From an uncultured Erysipelotrichaceae bacterium (GTDB lineage Bacteria; Bacillota_I; Bacilli_A; RF39; UBA660): 53,756 bases of DNA. Shown piece after piece: positions 1 through 8,469 of the stretch (the stretch's first letter is position 1; every line of letters starts with the position of its first letter). Location: contig CACZQD010000066.1 of the NCBI GenBank assembly GCA_902783215.1, forward strand, positions 1 to 53,756, read 5' to 3'. The translations under genes and the position numbers were made by a program. The notes under the pieces were generated by a model. That model worked only from the letters and a program-made list of their open reading frames with translations. It ran no database searches and was not told the origin of the DNA.

Positions 1-1347
1 AAATTAATTACTTTTATTGATACACCAGGACATGCTGCTTTTACGGAAATGCGAGCTAGAGGTGCAAGTATTACGGATATTGTTATTATAATAGTAGCTG
101 CCGATGATGGTGTTATGCCACAAACAAAAGAAGCTATCGATCATGCAAAAGCTGCTAACGTACCAATTTTAGTAGCTATTAATAAAATAGATAAACCTGG
201 AGCTAATCCAGAAAAAGTAATGAGTGAACTTGCAGAATATGGACTTACTCCGGATAGTTGGGGTGGAGATACAGTATTTACAAACATCTCAGCTAAAAAC
301 GGTGATGGTGTTGAACAATTACTAGAAAATATTTTGTTAGTTGCAGAAATGGAAGAATATAAAGCAAATCCTAATCGATATGCAATTGGTAGCGTTGTAG
401 AATCAGAACTTGATAAACATTTAGGACCAGTTGTAACTATCTTAATTCAAAACGGTACCTTAAGATTAGGTGATCCTATCGTTGTTGGAACCACTTTTGG
501 TAAGATTCGTACTTTAAAAAATGATAAGGGTGAAGAAATCACTGAAGCGTTACCAAGTCAACCGGTTACAATTACAGGTCTTAATGAAACACCAGCAGCT
601 GGTGATAAATTTATGGCTTTTGAAACAGAAAAGCAAGCACGTAGTATTGGTTTAGCTCGTAAAGAAGAAGAAAGATTAAAAGCTAATGCTAAGAAAAGTG
701 TATCTTTAGAAGATGTTTTTGCTAAAATTCAAGAAGGTACTAAAGAAATAAATGTTATTATTAAAGCTGATGTTAATGGATCTGCTGAAGCAGTAAAAAA
801 TAGTTTAGAAAAAATAGAAGTAGAAGGTGTTCATGTTAAAGTAGTACGAAGTAGTGTAGGAGCTATTACTGAAAGTGATATAGTTTTAGCTAATGCTTCG
901 AATGCAGTTTTAATTGGATTTAATATTCGACCTACTAATTCTATAAGAGATTATGCAAAAGAACAAGGGATTGAAATTAGATTATATGATATCATTTACA
1001 AAGCAGTTGAAGATATGGAAGCTGCTATGAAAGGTATGCTTGATCCAGAATATGAAGAAAAAGTAATTGGTAGTGCGGAAGTAAGACAATTATTTAAATT
1101 TTCTAAAGTTGGTACTATTGCAGGTTCATATGTCTTGGATGGTATTATTAAATCAAATTCAAAAGTTCGAGTTATTCGTGATAGTAAAGTAATTTATGAT
1201 GGTGAGATTAATTCTATTCAACGAGAAAAAGATACTGTAAAAGAAGTGAAAAAAGGATTAGAATGTGGTATTACAATTGTTAATTATAGTGATTTAAAAG
1301 TTGGAGATGTTATTGAAGCTTACGAAATGGTTGAGGTTAAAAGATGA
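1..1347 (+). CDS. infB: Translation initiation factor IF-2, C-terminal part (5' end outside window)
   Basis: IF-2 is the GTPase that places initiator tRNA on the ribosome. The open frame runs in from base 1 without a start, so the N-terminus and the P-loop lie upstream. Visible are the G3 motif DTPGH (residues 8-12 of the fragment), the effector-adjacent AAFTEMRARGA, and the G4 motif NKID. After these come the IF-2 beta-barrel, linker and C-terminal initiator-tRNA-binding domains (GAITESDI, GFNIRP, then the KVGTIAGS region). The stop overlaps the rbfA start as ATGA, so the two are translationally coupled, as in the usual nusA-infB-rbfA operon of Bacillota. An internal ATG at 49 exists but is not the real start, because conserved IF-2 sequence continues upstream of it. 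Confidence 0.97.
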   Translation, partial: KLITFIDTPGHAAFTEMRARGASITDIVIIIVAADDGVMPQTKEAIDHAKAANVPILVAINKIDKPGANPEKVMSELAEYGLTPDSWGGDTVFTNISAKNGDGVEQLLENILLVAEMEEYKANPNRYAIGSVVESELDKHLGPVVTILIQNGTLRLGDPIVVGTTFGKIRTLKNDKGEEITEALPSQPVTITGLNETPAAGDKFMAFETEKQARSIGLARKEEERLKANAKKSVSLEDVFAKIQEGTKEINVIIKADVNGSAEAVKNSLEKIEVEGVHVKVVRSSVGAITESDIVLANASNAVLIGFNIRPTNSIRDYAKEQGIEIRLYDIIYKAVEDMEAAMKGMLDPEYEEKVIGSAEVRQLFKFSKVGTIAGSYVLDGIIKSNSKVRVIRDSKVIYDGEINSIQREKDTVKEVKKGLECGITIVNYSDLKVGDVIEAYEMVEVKR

Positions 1348-1688
1348 AAAACAATAAAATAAATCGTTTAAATCATACAATGATGCGTGAAATTAGTTAT
1401 ATCTTAGAAACAGAAATTAAAGATAAACATATTAAGTTTGTAACAATTACGGAAGTTAAAATCACAAATGATTTAAGTTATGCCAAAGTATATGTTACTA
1501 TCTTAAATGATGAATATCGTGATATAACTTTAGCGTCTCTAAGTAAAGCAAAAGGATTTATTCGTAAACAGTTAGCTGATCGTATGGAATTACGTCATAT
1601 TCCAGAATTAGAATTTATCTATGATGAATCAATTGAGTATGGTAAAAAAATAGAAGAAGATTTAAAGAGAATTCACGAAGAGAAGTGA
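1344..1688 (+). CDS. rbfA: 30S ribosome-binding factor RbfA
   Basis: RbfA is a small KH-like protein that binds the 30S subunit and helps late 16S rRNA 5'-end maturation and cold adaptation. The 114-residue length is normal. Recognisable blocks are the N-terminal RLNHTMMREISYIL, the central VKITNDLSYAKVYVTI and the C-terminal RHIPELEFIYDESIEYG. It overlaps the infB stop by four bases. It ends in TGA, one of several natural uses of TGA as stop in this window. Confidence 0.96.
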   Translation: MKNNKINRLNHTMMREISYILETEIKDKHIKFVTITEVKITNDLSYAKVYVTILNDEYRDITLASLSKAKGFIRKQLADRMELRHIPELEFIYDESIEYGKKIEEDLKRIHEEK

Positions 1689-1749
1689 GTTCTTTTTATT
1701 GATTATTTGCATTTATTATGGTATTATTTATAACGGAAGAAGTGATAGT

Positions 1750-3165
1750 ATGAAAACACCTGATTTAAAGGAAGCGAGAAAAAGAACAAATAAAATAGTA
1801 GAAACACGAGAATATGTAAAAAATGAGAATCTATCTAATGTTGGTAAAGATAAAAAATACTATATTAAAACATATGGATGTCAAATGAATGTTCATGATA
1901 GTGAAAATATAAAAGCCTTATTAGAAGATATGAGTTTTGAAGAAACTGATGATTTTGAAAAAGCAGATTTAATCCTTTTAAATACTTGTGCGATAAGAGA
2001 AAATGCTCATAATAAAGTATTTGGCTTTTTAGGCCGTGTTAAACATTTGAAAGAGACAAAACCAAATATTATTACAGGAATATGTGGATGTATGGCTCAA
2101 GAGAAGTCAGTTGTTGATGAAATTAAAAATAAATATAAATGGGTTGACATTGTTTTTGGGACACACAATATTGATCGATTGCCAGATATTTTAAATACTA
2201 GTTTAAAAAATAGCTGTCAAAATATTGATGTTGAAAGTATTGAAGGAGATATTGTTGAGAATATTCCTGTAAAACGTGATTCTAAATATAAGGCATGGGT
2301 TAATATAATGTATGGATGTGATAAGTTTTGTACTTATTGTATTGTTCCTTATACCCGTGGTAAACAACGTAGTCGTAAACTTATCGACATTGTTAATGAA
2401 GTAAAAGATTTAGTAGATAAAGGATATTTAGAAGTAACTTTATTAGGGCAAAATGTTAATGCATATGGTAAAGATTTAAATGCTAATTATAAAATGGGTG
2501 ATTTACTTGAACAAGTTGCTTTAACAGGTATAAAAAGAGTTCGTTTTGTTACTAGTCATCCTTGGGATTTTGATGATGAAATGATTGATGTAATTGCTAA
2601 ATATGATAATATTATGCCATATATTCATCTTCCTTTACAAAGCGGTTCTGATCGCATTTTAAAATTAATGGGAAGAAGATATACAAAAGAAAAATATCTA
2701 GATTTATTTAATAAACTAAAGAAAAAAATTCCCAATGTATCAATTACAACTGATATCATTGTAGGATTTCCAGGTGAAACAGAATCTGATTTTCAAGATA
2801 CATTAGATGTTGTAAAGAAGTGCCAATTTGATTCTGCATTTACCTTTATATTCTCACCTCGTATTGGAACGCCTGCGGCTAAAATGAAAGATAATATTTC
2901 TTTAAAAGAAAAAGAACAGAGATTATATAAGTTAAATGAATTGGTGAATAAATATGCCAATATAAATAATCAAAAGTATTTAAATAAAATAGTTCCAGTT
3001 TTAATTGAAGGAGAAAGTGATAAAGAAGGAATGCTTATGGGTTATACTGATACAATGAAATTGGTAAATGTAAAAGCTGATAAAAAATATATTGGTAAGA
3101 TAGTAAATGTTTTAATAACTGATATCAAAACATGGAGTTTAAATGGTGAAATTACAACTATTTAA
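1750..3165 (+). CDS. miaB: tRNA-2-methylthio-N6-dimethylallyladenosine synthase MiaB
   Basis: MiaB is a radical-SAM methylthiotransferase that converts i6A37 to ms2i6A37 in tRNAs reading UNN codons. Three parts are visible. The N-terminal UPF0004 domain has YIKTYGCQMNVHDSE and further cysteines (NTCAIRENA, GICGCMAQ) for one 4Fe-4S cluster. The radical-SAM core has CDKFCTYCIVPYTRG (CxxxCxxC). A C-terminal TRAM region follows (about residues 405-471). The open frame extends up to a TTG at 1699, but the GGAAGAAG just upstream of ATG 1750 is a good ribosome binding site, so I start there (471 aa). It lies 61 bp after rbfA on the same strand. MiaB rather than MtaB is chosen from the YGCQMN and RGKQRSR blocks and from length. 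Confidence 0.95.
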   Translation: MKTPDLKEARKRTNKIVETREYVKNENLSNVGKDKKYYIKTYGCQMNVHDSENIKALLEDMSFEETDDFEKADLILLNTCAIRENAHNKVFGFLGRVKHLKETKPNIITGICGCMAQEKSVVDEIKNKYKWVDIVFGTHNIDRLPDILNTSLKNSCQNIDVESIEGDIVENIPVKRDSKYKAWVNIMYGCDKFCTYCIVPYTRGKQRSRKLIDIVNEVKDLVDKGYLEVTLLGQNVNAYGKDLNANYKMGDLLEQVALTGIKRVRFVTSHPWDFDDEMIDVIAKYDNIMPYIHLPLQSGSDRILKLMGRRYTKEKYLDLFNKLKKKIPNVSITTDIIVGFPGETESDFQDTLDVVKKCQFDSAFTFIFSPRIGTPAAKMKDNISLKEKEQRLYKLNELVNKYANINNQKYLNKIVPVLIEGESDKEGMLMGYTDTMKLVNVKADKKYIGKIVNVLITDIKTWSLNGEITTI

Positions 3166-3231
3166 ACTTTTTTATTAAGAATTGTTTCAAAAAAAGCAAA
3201 AATATGGTAATATTTATAATAGGTGAGACAT

Positions 3232-4746
3232 ATGAAATGTGAAAAATGTGGTAATGATATTGCTGAAGGACAAGTTGTGTGTTTGATATGTGGTGCAGAA
3301 GTGCCTAAAAAAAAGAAAAAACCAGAAGAAAAAACAGATGAAAATGGTAAGAATGAAACAACTAGTGATCAAAAACCTAAACGTGTACATGTGAAAAAAG
3401 ATCATACTAGTTTAATTATTGTACTATGCTTTTTTTTGACAATAATTCTTGTCGCAATTTTAAGTTGTTTATTTTATTATAAAGTATTTGTTACTCCTAA
3501 GACAATTTTTATGAATTCGATAGATACTTTATATGATGAAGCAACATTGCCTATTTCAGAACTTCGTAAAAATGGAAAATATAATATTAAATATTCAACT
3601 AATAAATCTGTAAATAGTAATGATGAAATTATGAATTTGTTAAGCAAAGTAGCTTTTTTTACTGATATGACAATGGATTATACAAACAGTGAATTTGCTG
3701 GTGATGTATCTTTCCAATATGATAACAACAGTGTATTTAGTAGTAATATTTATGGCAAAAAGAAAAATGTATATGTTTTAGATAATAAAATAAGTAATTA
3801 TGTTAAAATGAAGAATAAATATAGTGATTATTTTAGTTCAGATAGTAAAAATATTAGTGCGTACATAACAGTTATTAAAGAATTAAAGAATGCTTTACGA
3901 GTAGCGCTTAAAGAGAGCTATTTTAAATCTTATCAGGAACTAACAACCGTTAATGGTATAGATATGGAAGTTACGAAAAATGAGATAATTATTAATAATG
4001 ATAACATAAAAACCATTGAACATGATTTAGTTAAATATTTATCTAAATCAAAGAAATATATATCTTCTATGGCTAAATTGCAATCAAAAAAGGAACAAAA
4101 AGTAAAGAAAAAATTGGATAAAACACTGGAAGGATTAAAACAGAAAAAAACAACAGTTAAAATAGATACAATGACTTTTGATATATATACTAAAGGATTT
4201 AAAAATGGTTTTGTTAAGTTTTCTTTAAAACAAGGATCAGATTTAAAAGAAGTTCTTGTGTTTACTAAAAATGAACAATCTGAATATATTATCAAATTAA
4301 ACATTAACAACAAATATTTAGATGTCAATGTTAAAAAGACACAACTTCCAGAAAAAACAAGTTATCTTATTAATTTAACAAATGGTTTAGATAGTACGCA
4401 AATAAGTATAGAATACTCTTTTAGACATGATAAAAAAGAGATTGATTCAAATATTGATAATACAATTGATTATGAGACAGTTGATAAATCTTTTAAAGAT
4501 AAGTTAGTACAAGATTTAATTAATCAAAATGGAAAAGATAGTTTTAATAGTGATAAACAAAAAGTTATTAATTGGTTTAAGGAAACTATTGAATTATTTA
4601 ATCCTACTGTTAATGTTGTTTATGATGAAGAGGAAAGTAATGTTGAACAGACAAATAATAATGATTCTGATTCAGAAAACAATTATACTAATCCTTCTAA
4701 TCAAGGATCAATTAATGGATTAGGTGATGAAACTATTAATCAATAA
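3232..4746 (+). CDS. Zinc-ribbon, single-pass membrane protein with large extracellular domain
   Basis: The N-terminus is a short zinc ribbon with two CxxC pairs (residues 3-6 and 17-20). A Lys/Glu-rich cytoplasmic linker follows, then one strongly hydrophobic helix at about residues 60-83. About 420 mostly polar residues follow, predicted to be outside the cell, ending in an Asn/Asp/Ser-rich tail. Zinc-ribbon plus membrane-anchor proteins are common in Bacillota and mostly uncharacterised. I see no catalytic motif. ATG 3232 is used because AGGTGA sits five bases upstream; an in-frame GTG at 3223 overlaps that site. A weak TTGTTT/TAATAT pair lies at 3183-3213. A terminator follows directly, so this gene closes the infB-side cluster. 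Confidence 0.75.
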   Translation: MKCEKCGNDIAEGQVVCLICGAEVPKKKKKPEEKTDENGKNETTSDQKPKRVHVKKDHTSLIIVLCFFLTIILVAILSCLFYYKVFVTPKTIFMNSIDTLYDEATLPISELRKNGKYNIKYSTNKSVNSNDEIMNLLSKVAFFTDMTMDYTNSEFAGDVSFQYDNNSVFSSNIYGKKKNVYVLDNKISNYVKMKNKYSDYFSSDSKNISAYITVIKELKNALRVALKESYFKSYQELTTVNGIDMEVTKNEIIINNDNIKTIEHDLVKYLSKSKKYISSMAKLQSKKEQKVKKKLDKTLEGLKQKKTTVKIDTMTFDIYTKGFKNGFVKFSLKQGSDLKEVLVFTKNEQSEYIIKLNINNKYLDVNVKKTQLPEKTSYLINLTNGLDSTQISIEYSFRHDKKEIDSNIDNTIDYETVDKSFKDKLVQDLINQNGKDSFNSDKQKVINWFKETIELFNPTVNVVYDEEESNVEQTNNNDSDSENNYTNPSNQGSINGLGDETINQ

Positions 4747-4748
4747 AG

Positions 4749-4777
4749 AACTTCAAAGAAAACTTGAAGTTTTTTAT
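4749..4777 (+). terminator. Intrinsic terminator after the zinc-ribbon gene
   Basis: AACTTCAA (4749-4756) pairs perfectly with TTGAAGTT (4764-4771) over a 7-base loop, followed by a T run. It lies three bases after the stop codon. Confidence 0.85.
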
Positions 4778-4828
4778 TGTGCATTAGCATTTGATCAGAC
4801 CGTTATTTGTGAAAAATAGCAAATTTTG

Positions 4829-4857
4829 TTGTGTAATAACGAATATTTTGTTATAAT
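4829..4857 (+). promoter_or_regulatory. Likely promoter of the phosphonate operon
   Basis: TTGTGT (4829-4834), 17 bp, TATAAT (4852-4857). The predicted 5' leader holds a small hairpin, ACACAA (4879-4884) with TTGTGT (4888-4893), just before the AAGGGGG ribosome binding site. The -35 box is only fair; the -10 is perfect. Confidence 0.55.
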
Positions 4858-4909
4858 GTATATAGGTGATATATAATTACACAATAGTTGTGTCTTAAGG
4901 GGGCCATTT

Positions 4910-6049
4910 GTGAAGTATTTGTTATTAAGGTTTTTTAAATTTATATTAAAAATAGTTTATTTCTTTTTTAAATTGTTACCAACTAATACAAAAAAAGTTG
5001 TTTTTATTAGCAGACAACAAAATGTTCCAAGTTTAGATTTTAAACTATTAAGTAGAGATATTAAATCAATTGATAGTAGTTATCAAGTGGTCTTTTTGTG
5101 TAAGAAAATGAAAACAAATAAACAATATTTAATAAAATATTGTTTCCATTTAATAAGACAAATGTATCATTTAGCAACATCTAAAGTTTGCGTAGTTGAT
5201 TCATATTGTATTTGTGTTAGTGTTTTAAAACATAAAAAAAGCTTAACTATTATTCAAATATGGCATGCTATAGCTACAGTAAAGAAATTTGGTTATCAAA
5301 CTTTAAGCAAAAAATATGGTCGAAATCAAAAGACAGCTAAGATATTAAATATGCACAACAATTATGACTTTGTGATTTCAGGATCAACTAGTATGATACC
5401 GGTGTTTGCTGAAACATTTAATGTATCTTCAGAATGCGTAAAACCTATTGGTACACCAAGAATTGATTATCTAATAAATAATAATCGTCAAATAATGAAA
5501 AAGGTTAAAACAAAATATCCTGAGTTAAATAAAAAGAAGGTTATTTTATATGCGCCAACTTTTCGTAAAAAAGAAAATTTAAGCTTTGATAAAATAATTG
5601 ATACTGTTGATTTTGATAAATATAATTTAATTATCAAGTCACATCCAGTAAAGAAAGAAAAAGTATATGATTCCAGGGTATATAAATGTCATGAATTTTC
5701 TACTATGGAATTACTAACCATAGCAGATTATGTTATAACTGATTATTCAGCAATTAGTATTGAGGCAGCTATTTTGAATAAGCCTGTATTTTTCTATATT
5801 TATGATTATGAAAAATATATAAAAAGCAATGGATTAAACATTGATTTAAAAAGAGAAATGAAAGGTTGCTGCTATAAAAAGTTTAACTCATTGTACCAAA
5901 AGATTAATGTTGGAAAATATGATTATGAACAATTAAAAAAATTTAAAGACAAATATGTATCTCACCAACAAGGTAATAGTGGCTTAATATTAGCTAATTA
6001 TATTGTTAATGGTAAATGGACAGTTGGAAAGGAAGATGAAAATGAGTAA
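4910..6049 (+). CDS. CDP-glycerol glycerophosphotransferase family protein (TagB/TagF-like)
   Basis: This family transfers glycerol-phosphate (or a related group) from a CDP-activated donor onto teichoic-acid-type polymers at the inner face of the membrane. The N-terminus is basic and hydrophobic, as in membrane-associated members. Typical motifs are IWHAIATVKKFGY in the middle, the RKKEN region after LYAPTF, the SHP block, and the strongly conserved ADYVITDYSAISIEAAILNKPVFFY near residues 278-302. Length 379 aa is that of the catalytic domain alone. The start is GTG 4910 with AAGGGGG upstream. It opens the phosphonate operon and overlaps the next gene by 8 bp. The true acceptor and donor are unknown: it may use CDP-glycerol made by the TagD-like domain of the next protein, or a CMP-phosphonate. 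Confidence 0.85.
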   Translation: MKYLLLRFFKFILKIVYFFFKLLPTNTKKVVFISRQQNVPSLDFKLLSRDIKSIDSSYQVVFLCKKMKTNKQYLIKYCFHLIRQMYHLATSKVCVVDSYCICVSVLKHKKSLTIIQIWHAIATVKKFGYQTLSKKYGRNQKTAKILNMHNNYDFVISGSTSMIPVFAETFNVSSECVKPIGTPRIDYLINNNRQIMKKVKTKYPELNKKKVILYAPTFRKKENLSFDKIIDTVDFDKYNLIIKSHPVKKEKVYDSRVYKCHEFSTMELLTIADYVITDYSAISIEAAILNKPVFFYIYDYEKYIKSNGLNIDLKREMKGCCYKKFNSLYQKINVGKYDYEQLKKFKDKYVSHQQGNSGLILANYIVNGKWTVGKEDENE

Positions 6050-7349
6050 AAAAGTATATATTGCAATGTCTGCAGATGTTATTCATCAAGGACATATTAA
6101 TGTTATTGAAGAAGGAGCAAAATATGGAGATGTAATTATTGGATTGTTAACTGATGAGGCAATTGCTACATATAAAAGAGTTCCTTTATTAGACTATGAA
6201 AGTCGTAAACAAGTTTTTAAAAATATAAAGAATGTAGTAGATGTAGTTAAACAAAGCACATTAGAATATACAGAAAATTTAGAAGCAATCAAACCAGATT
6301 ATGTAGTACATGGAGATGATTGGCAAAAAGGCATTCAAAGTGTTGTAAGACAAAAAGTAATTGATAAATTAAAAGAGTGGGGAGGACAATTAATAGAAGT
6401 TCCATATACTAAAGATGTATCAAGTACAGATTTAGAAAAACAATATCGTATGTTAACGAATACACCTGATCATCGCCGTAGTAAATTAAAAAGACTTTTG
6501 CACTTAAAACCATATATAAGTGTAATGGAAGCATCCAATGGTCTCACAGGTTTAATTGTTGAAAATGCCAGTGTCGAAGACGATAAAAAAGGTATAAAAA
6601 AAGAATTTGATGCTATGTGGGTAAGTAGCTTATGTGATTCCACGTTCAAAGGTAAACCAGATATTGAATTAGTTGATTTAACTAGTAGAATTAACACTAT
6701 TAATGAGATTATGGAAGTTACAACAAAACCAATTATTTTAGATGGTGATACCGGAGGAAAAATTGAACATTTTATATATAATGTTAAAACATTAGAACGT
6801 TTAGGGGTATCAGCTATTATTATCGAAGATAAAACGGGATTAAAGAAGAATTCTTTATTTGGTACTGATGTTAAACAAACACTTGATGATCCAGATAATT
6901 TTGCTGCAAAAATTAGAGCAGGTAAACAAGCACTAGCTACAAGAGATTTTTTAATTTTTGCTCGTTTAGAAAGTTTAATTGCTGGTATGGGAATTGATGA
7001 TGCTCTTGCAAGAGCAAAAAAATATATTGAAGCTGGCGCAGATGGAATTATGATTCATAGTAAAGAAAAAAGTGGTAAAGAAATTAAAGATTTTTTAAAA
7101 AAATTCCGCAAAAAATATACTGATATTCCAGTAATAGTTGTTCCAACTGCATATAATGAATTTACAGAAGAAGAATTAAATAAATGGGGTGCAAATATAA
7201 TCATTCATGCAAATCATTTGCTTAGAAGCGCATATCCTGCTATGATGAAAACAGCTAAATCCATTTTAAAAAATGGACGTAGTAAAGAAGCAGATAAATA
7301 CTGTATGTCAATAAAAGAAATATTAACGCTTATTCCTGGAGGAAAATAA
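6042..7349 (+). CDS. pepM: Phosphoenolpyruvate mutase with N-terminal cytidylyltransferase domain
   Basis: PEP mutase rearranges PEP to phosphonopyruvate, the step that forms the C-P bond in nearly all natural phosphonates. Residues 1-130 form a TagD/GCT-like nucleotidyltransferase with HQGH (15-18) and a degenerate VSSTDL in place of the ISTT motif. Residues about 150-435 form the mutase, with the diagnostic EDKTGLKKNS (EDK-x5-NS) at about 262-271. The fused architecture is known in Clostridia. ATG 6042 is chosen over the open-frame start at 6003 because GGAAAGGA (6026-6033) lies 8 bases upstream; ATG 6036 is an alternative. It overlaps the previous gene by 8 bp, and the next gene starts one base after its stop, so this is a tight operon. 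Confidence 0.95.
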   Translation: MSKKVYIAMSADVIHQGHINVIEEGAKYGDVIIGLLTDEAIATYKRVPLLDYESRKQVFKNIKNVVDVVKQSTLEYTENLEAIKPDYVVHGDDWQKGIQSVVRQKVIDKLKEWGGQLIEVPYTKDVSSTDLEKQYRMLTNTPDHRRSKLKRLLHLKPYISVMEASNGLTGLIVENASVEDDKKGIKKEFDAMWVSSLCDSTFKGKPDIELVDLTSRINTINEIMEVTTKPIILDGDTGGKIEHFIYNVKTLERLGVSAIIIEDKTGLKKNSLFGTDVKQTLDDPDNFAAKIRAGKQALATRDFLIFARLESLIAGMGIDDALARAKKYIEAGADGIMIHSKEKSGKEIKDFLKKFRKKYTDIPVIVVPTAYNEFTEEELNKWGANIIIHANHLLRSAYPAMMKTAKSILKNGRSKEADKYCMSIKEILTLIPGGK

Positions 7350-7350
7350 T

Positions 7351-8460
7351 ATGATAAATACAAAAAAATTTTATGATTATTTAATCAAAAAAGAGTTGGA
7401 TTTTTTTACAGGAGTACCAGATTCGTTGCTTAAAAATTTATGCTCTTGTATTAAAGAAAATACTGATTCAAAACATAATATTATTGCAGCTAATGAGGGA
7501 AATGCAATTGGTTTAGCTTCAGGATATCATATTTCATCTGGTAAATTTGGTGTTGTTTATATGCAAAATTCTGGAATTGGTAATACAGTTAATCCATTAC
7601 TTTCTTTAGCAGATGAAGAAGTATATAGTATTCCTATGTTACTTATTGTTGGATGGCGAGGAGAACCTGGTATTAAAGATGAACCTCAGCACGTAAAGCA
7701 AGGCAAAGTAACTATTGATTTATTTAAGACAATGGGGATTGAATGTTTAGTTTTAGATGATAATTACGAAAAACAACTAGATTATTGCTATAGCTATATG
7801 AAAGAGAATAATAAACCAATTGTTTTAGTAGTTCATAAAGGAACATTTAGTGAATATGATAGTTCTAAAACTAGTAATTCTTATGATTTAACACGTGAAG
7901 AATCATTAGAAGTAATTATGAACAGTATAAATAAAGATGATTTTATTGTGTCAACTACTGGAAAAACTTCAAGAGAAATATTTGAACTTCGTGAAAAAAG
8001 AAAAGAAGGACATTCTAATGACTTTTTAACAGTAGGTTCGATGGGACATACTTCTTCAATTGCATGTGGCATGAGTATAGGAAGTAAGAAGAATATCTAT
8101 TGTATAGATGGTGATGGATCATTCATAATGCATATGGGTTCATTTGCTATAATTCCACAAGTTGCAGATAAAAACTTTAAATATATATTAATTAATAATG
8201 GAGCTCATGAATCGGTTGGAGGACAACCTACAGTTGGATTCAACATTGATGTTGAGAAGATATTAAAAGGTTGTGGTTTTAAAAATGTTTATAAAGCTAC
8301 TACTAAAGAAGAAATAAAAAGAGGTGTTGAAAAGATAAAAGAAGATTCATTACAAGCTTTAGTTATCTATACCAAATTAGGATCACGCAAGGATTTAGGT
8401 CGTCCAACAGTGTCTCCTATTGATAATAAAAAAGCTATGATGAAAAAATTTGGAAATTAG
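7351..8460 (+). CDS. ppd: Phosphonopyruvate decarboxylase
   Basis: This ThDP-dependent enzyme converts phosphonopyruvate to phosphonoacetaldehyde and pulls the unfavourable PEP mutase reaction forward. The N-terminal half has FFTGVPDSLLKNLCSC, the catalytic-type Glu in AANEGNAIGLASGYH, and MQNSGIGNTVNPLLSL. The C-terminal half has the ThDP/Mg motif GDGSF...INN (about residues 254-283), followed by GAHESVGGQPT, typical of Ppd rather than sulfopyruvate decarboxylase. Its 369 residues match the family. Its place straight after pepM, with an AGGA ribosome binding site inside the pepM 3' end, makes the assignment firm. The product feeds the reductase at 9206-10294. Confidence 0.95.
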   Translation: MINTKKFYDYLIKKELDFFTGVPDSLLKNLCSCIKENTDSKHNIIAANEGNAIGLASGYHISSGKFGVVYMQNSGIGNTVNPLLSLADEEVYSIPMLLIVGWRGEPGIKDEPQHVKQGKVTIDLFKTMGIECLVLDDNYEKQLDYCYSYMKENNKPIVLVVHKGTFSEYDSSKTSNSYDLTREESLEVIMNSINKDDFIVSTTGKTSREIFELREKRKEGHSNDFLTVGSMGHTSSIACGMSIGSKKNIYCIDGDGSFIMHMGSFAIIPQVADKNFKYILINNGAHESVGGQPTVGFNIDVEKILKGCGFKNVYKATTKEEIKRGVEKIKEDSLQALVIYTKLGSRKDLGRPTVSPIDNKKAMMKKFGN

Positions 8461-8469
8461 GTGATTAAA

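Noticed and set aside
3214..3405. Minus-strand open frame opposite the zinc-ribbon gene
   Set aside because: It is a shadow of the Lys/Glu-rich plus-strand gene, with no ribosome binding site and implausible Phe-rich composition.
3933..4328. 131-codon minus-strand open frame inside the zinc-ribbon protein gene
   Set aside because: It lies entirely within a supported gene, has no start signal, and its composition mirrors the antisense of AAA/GAA codons.
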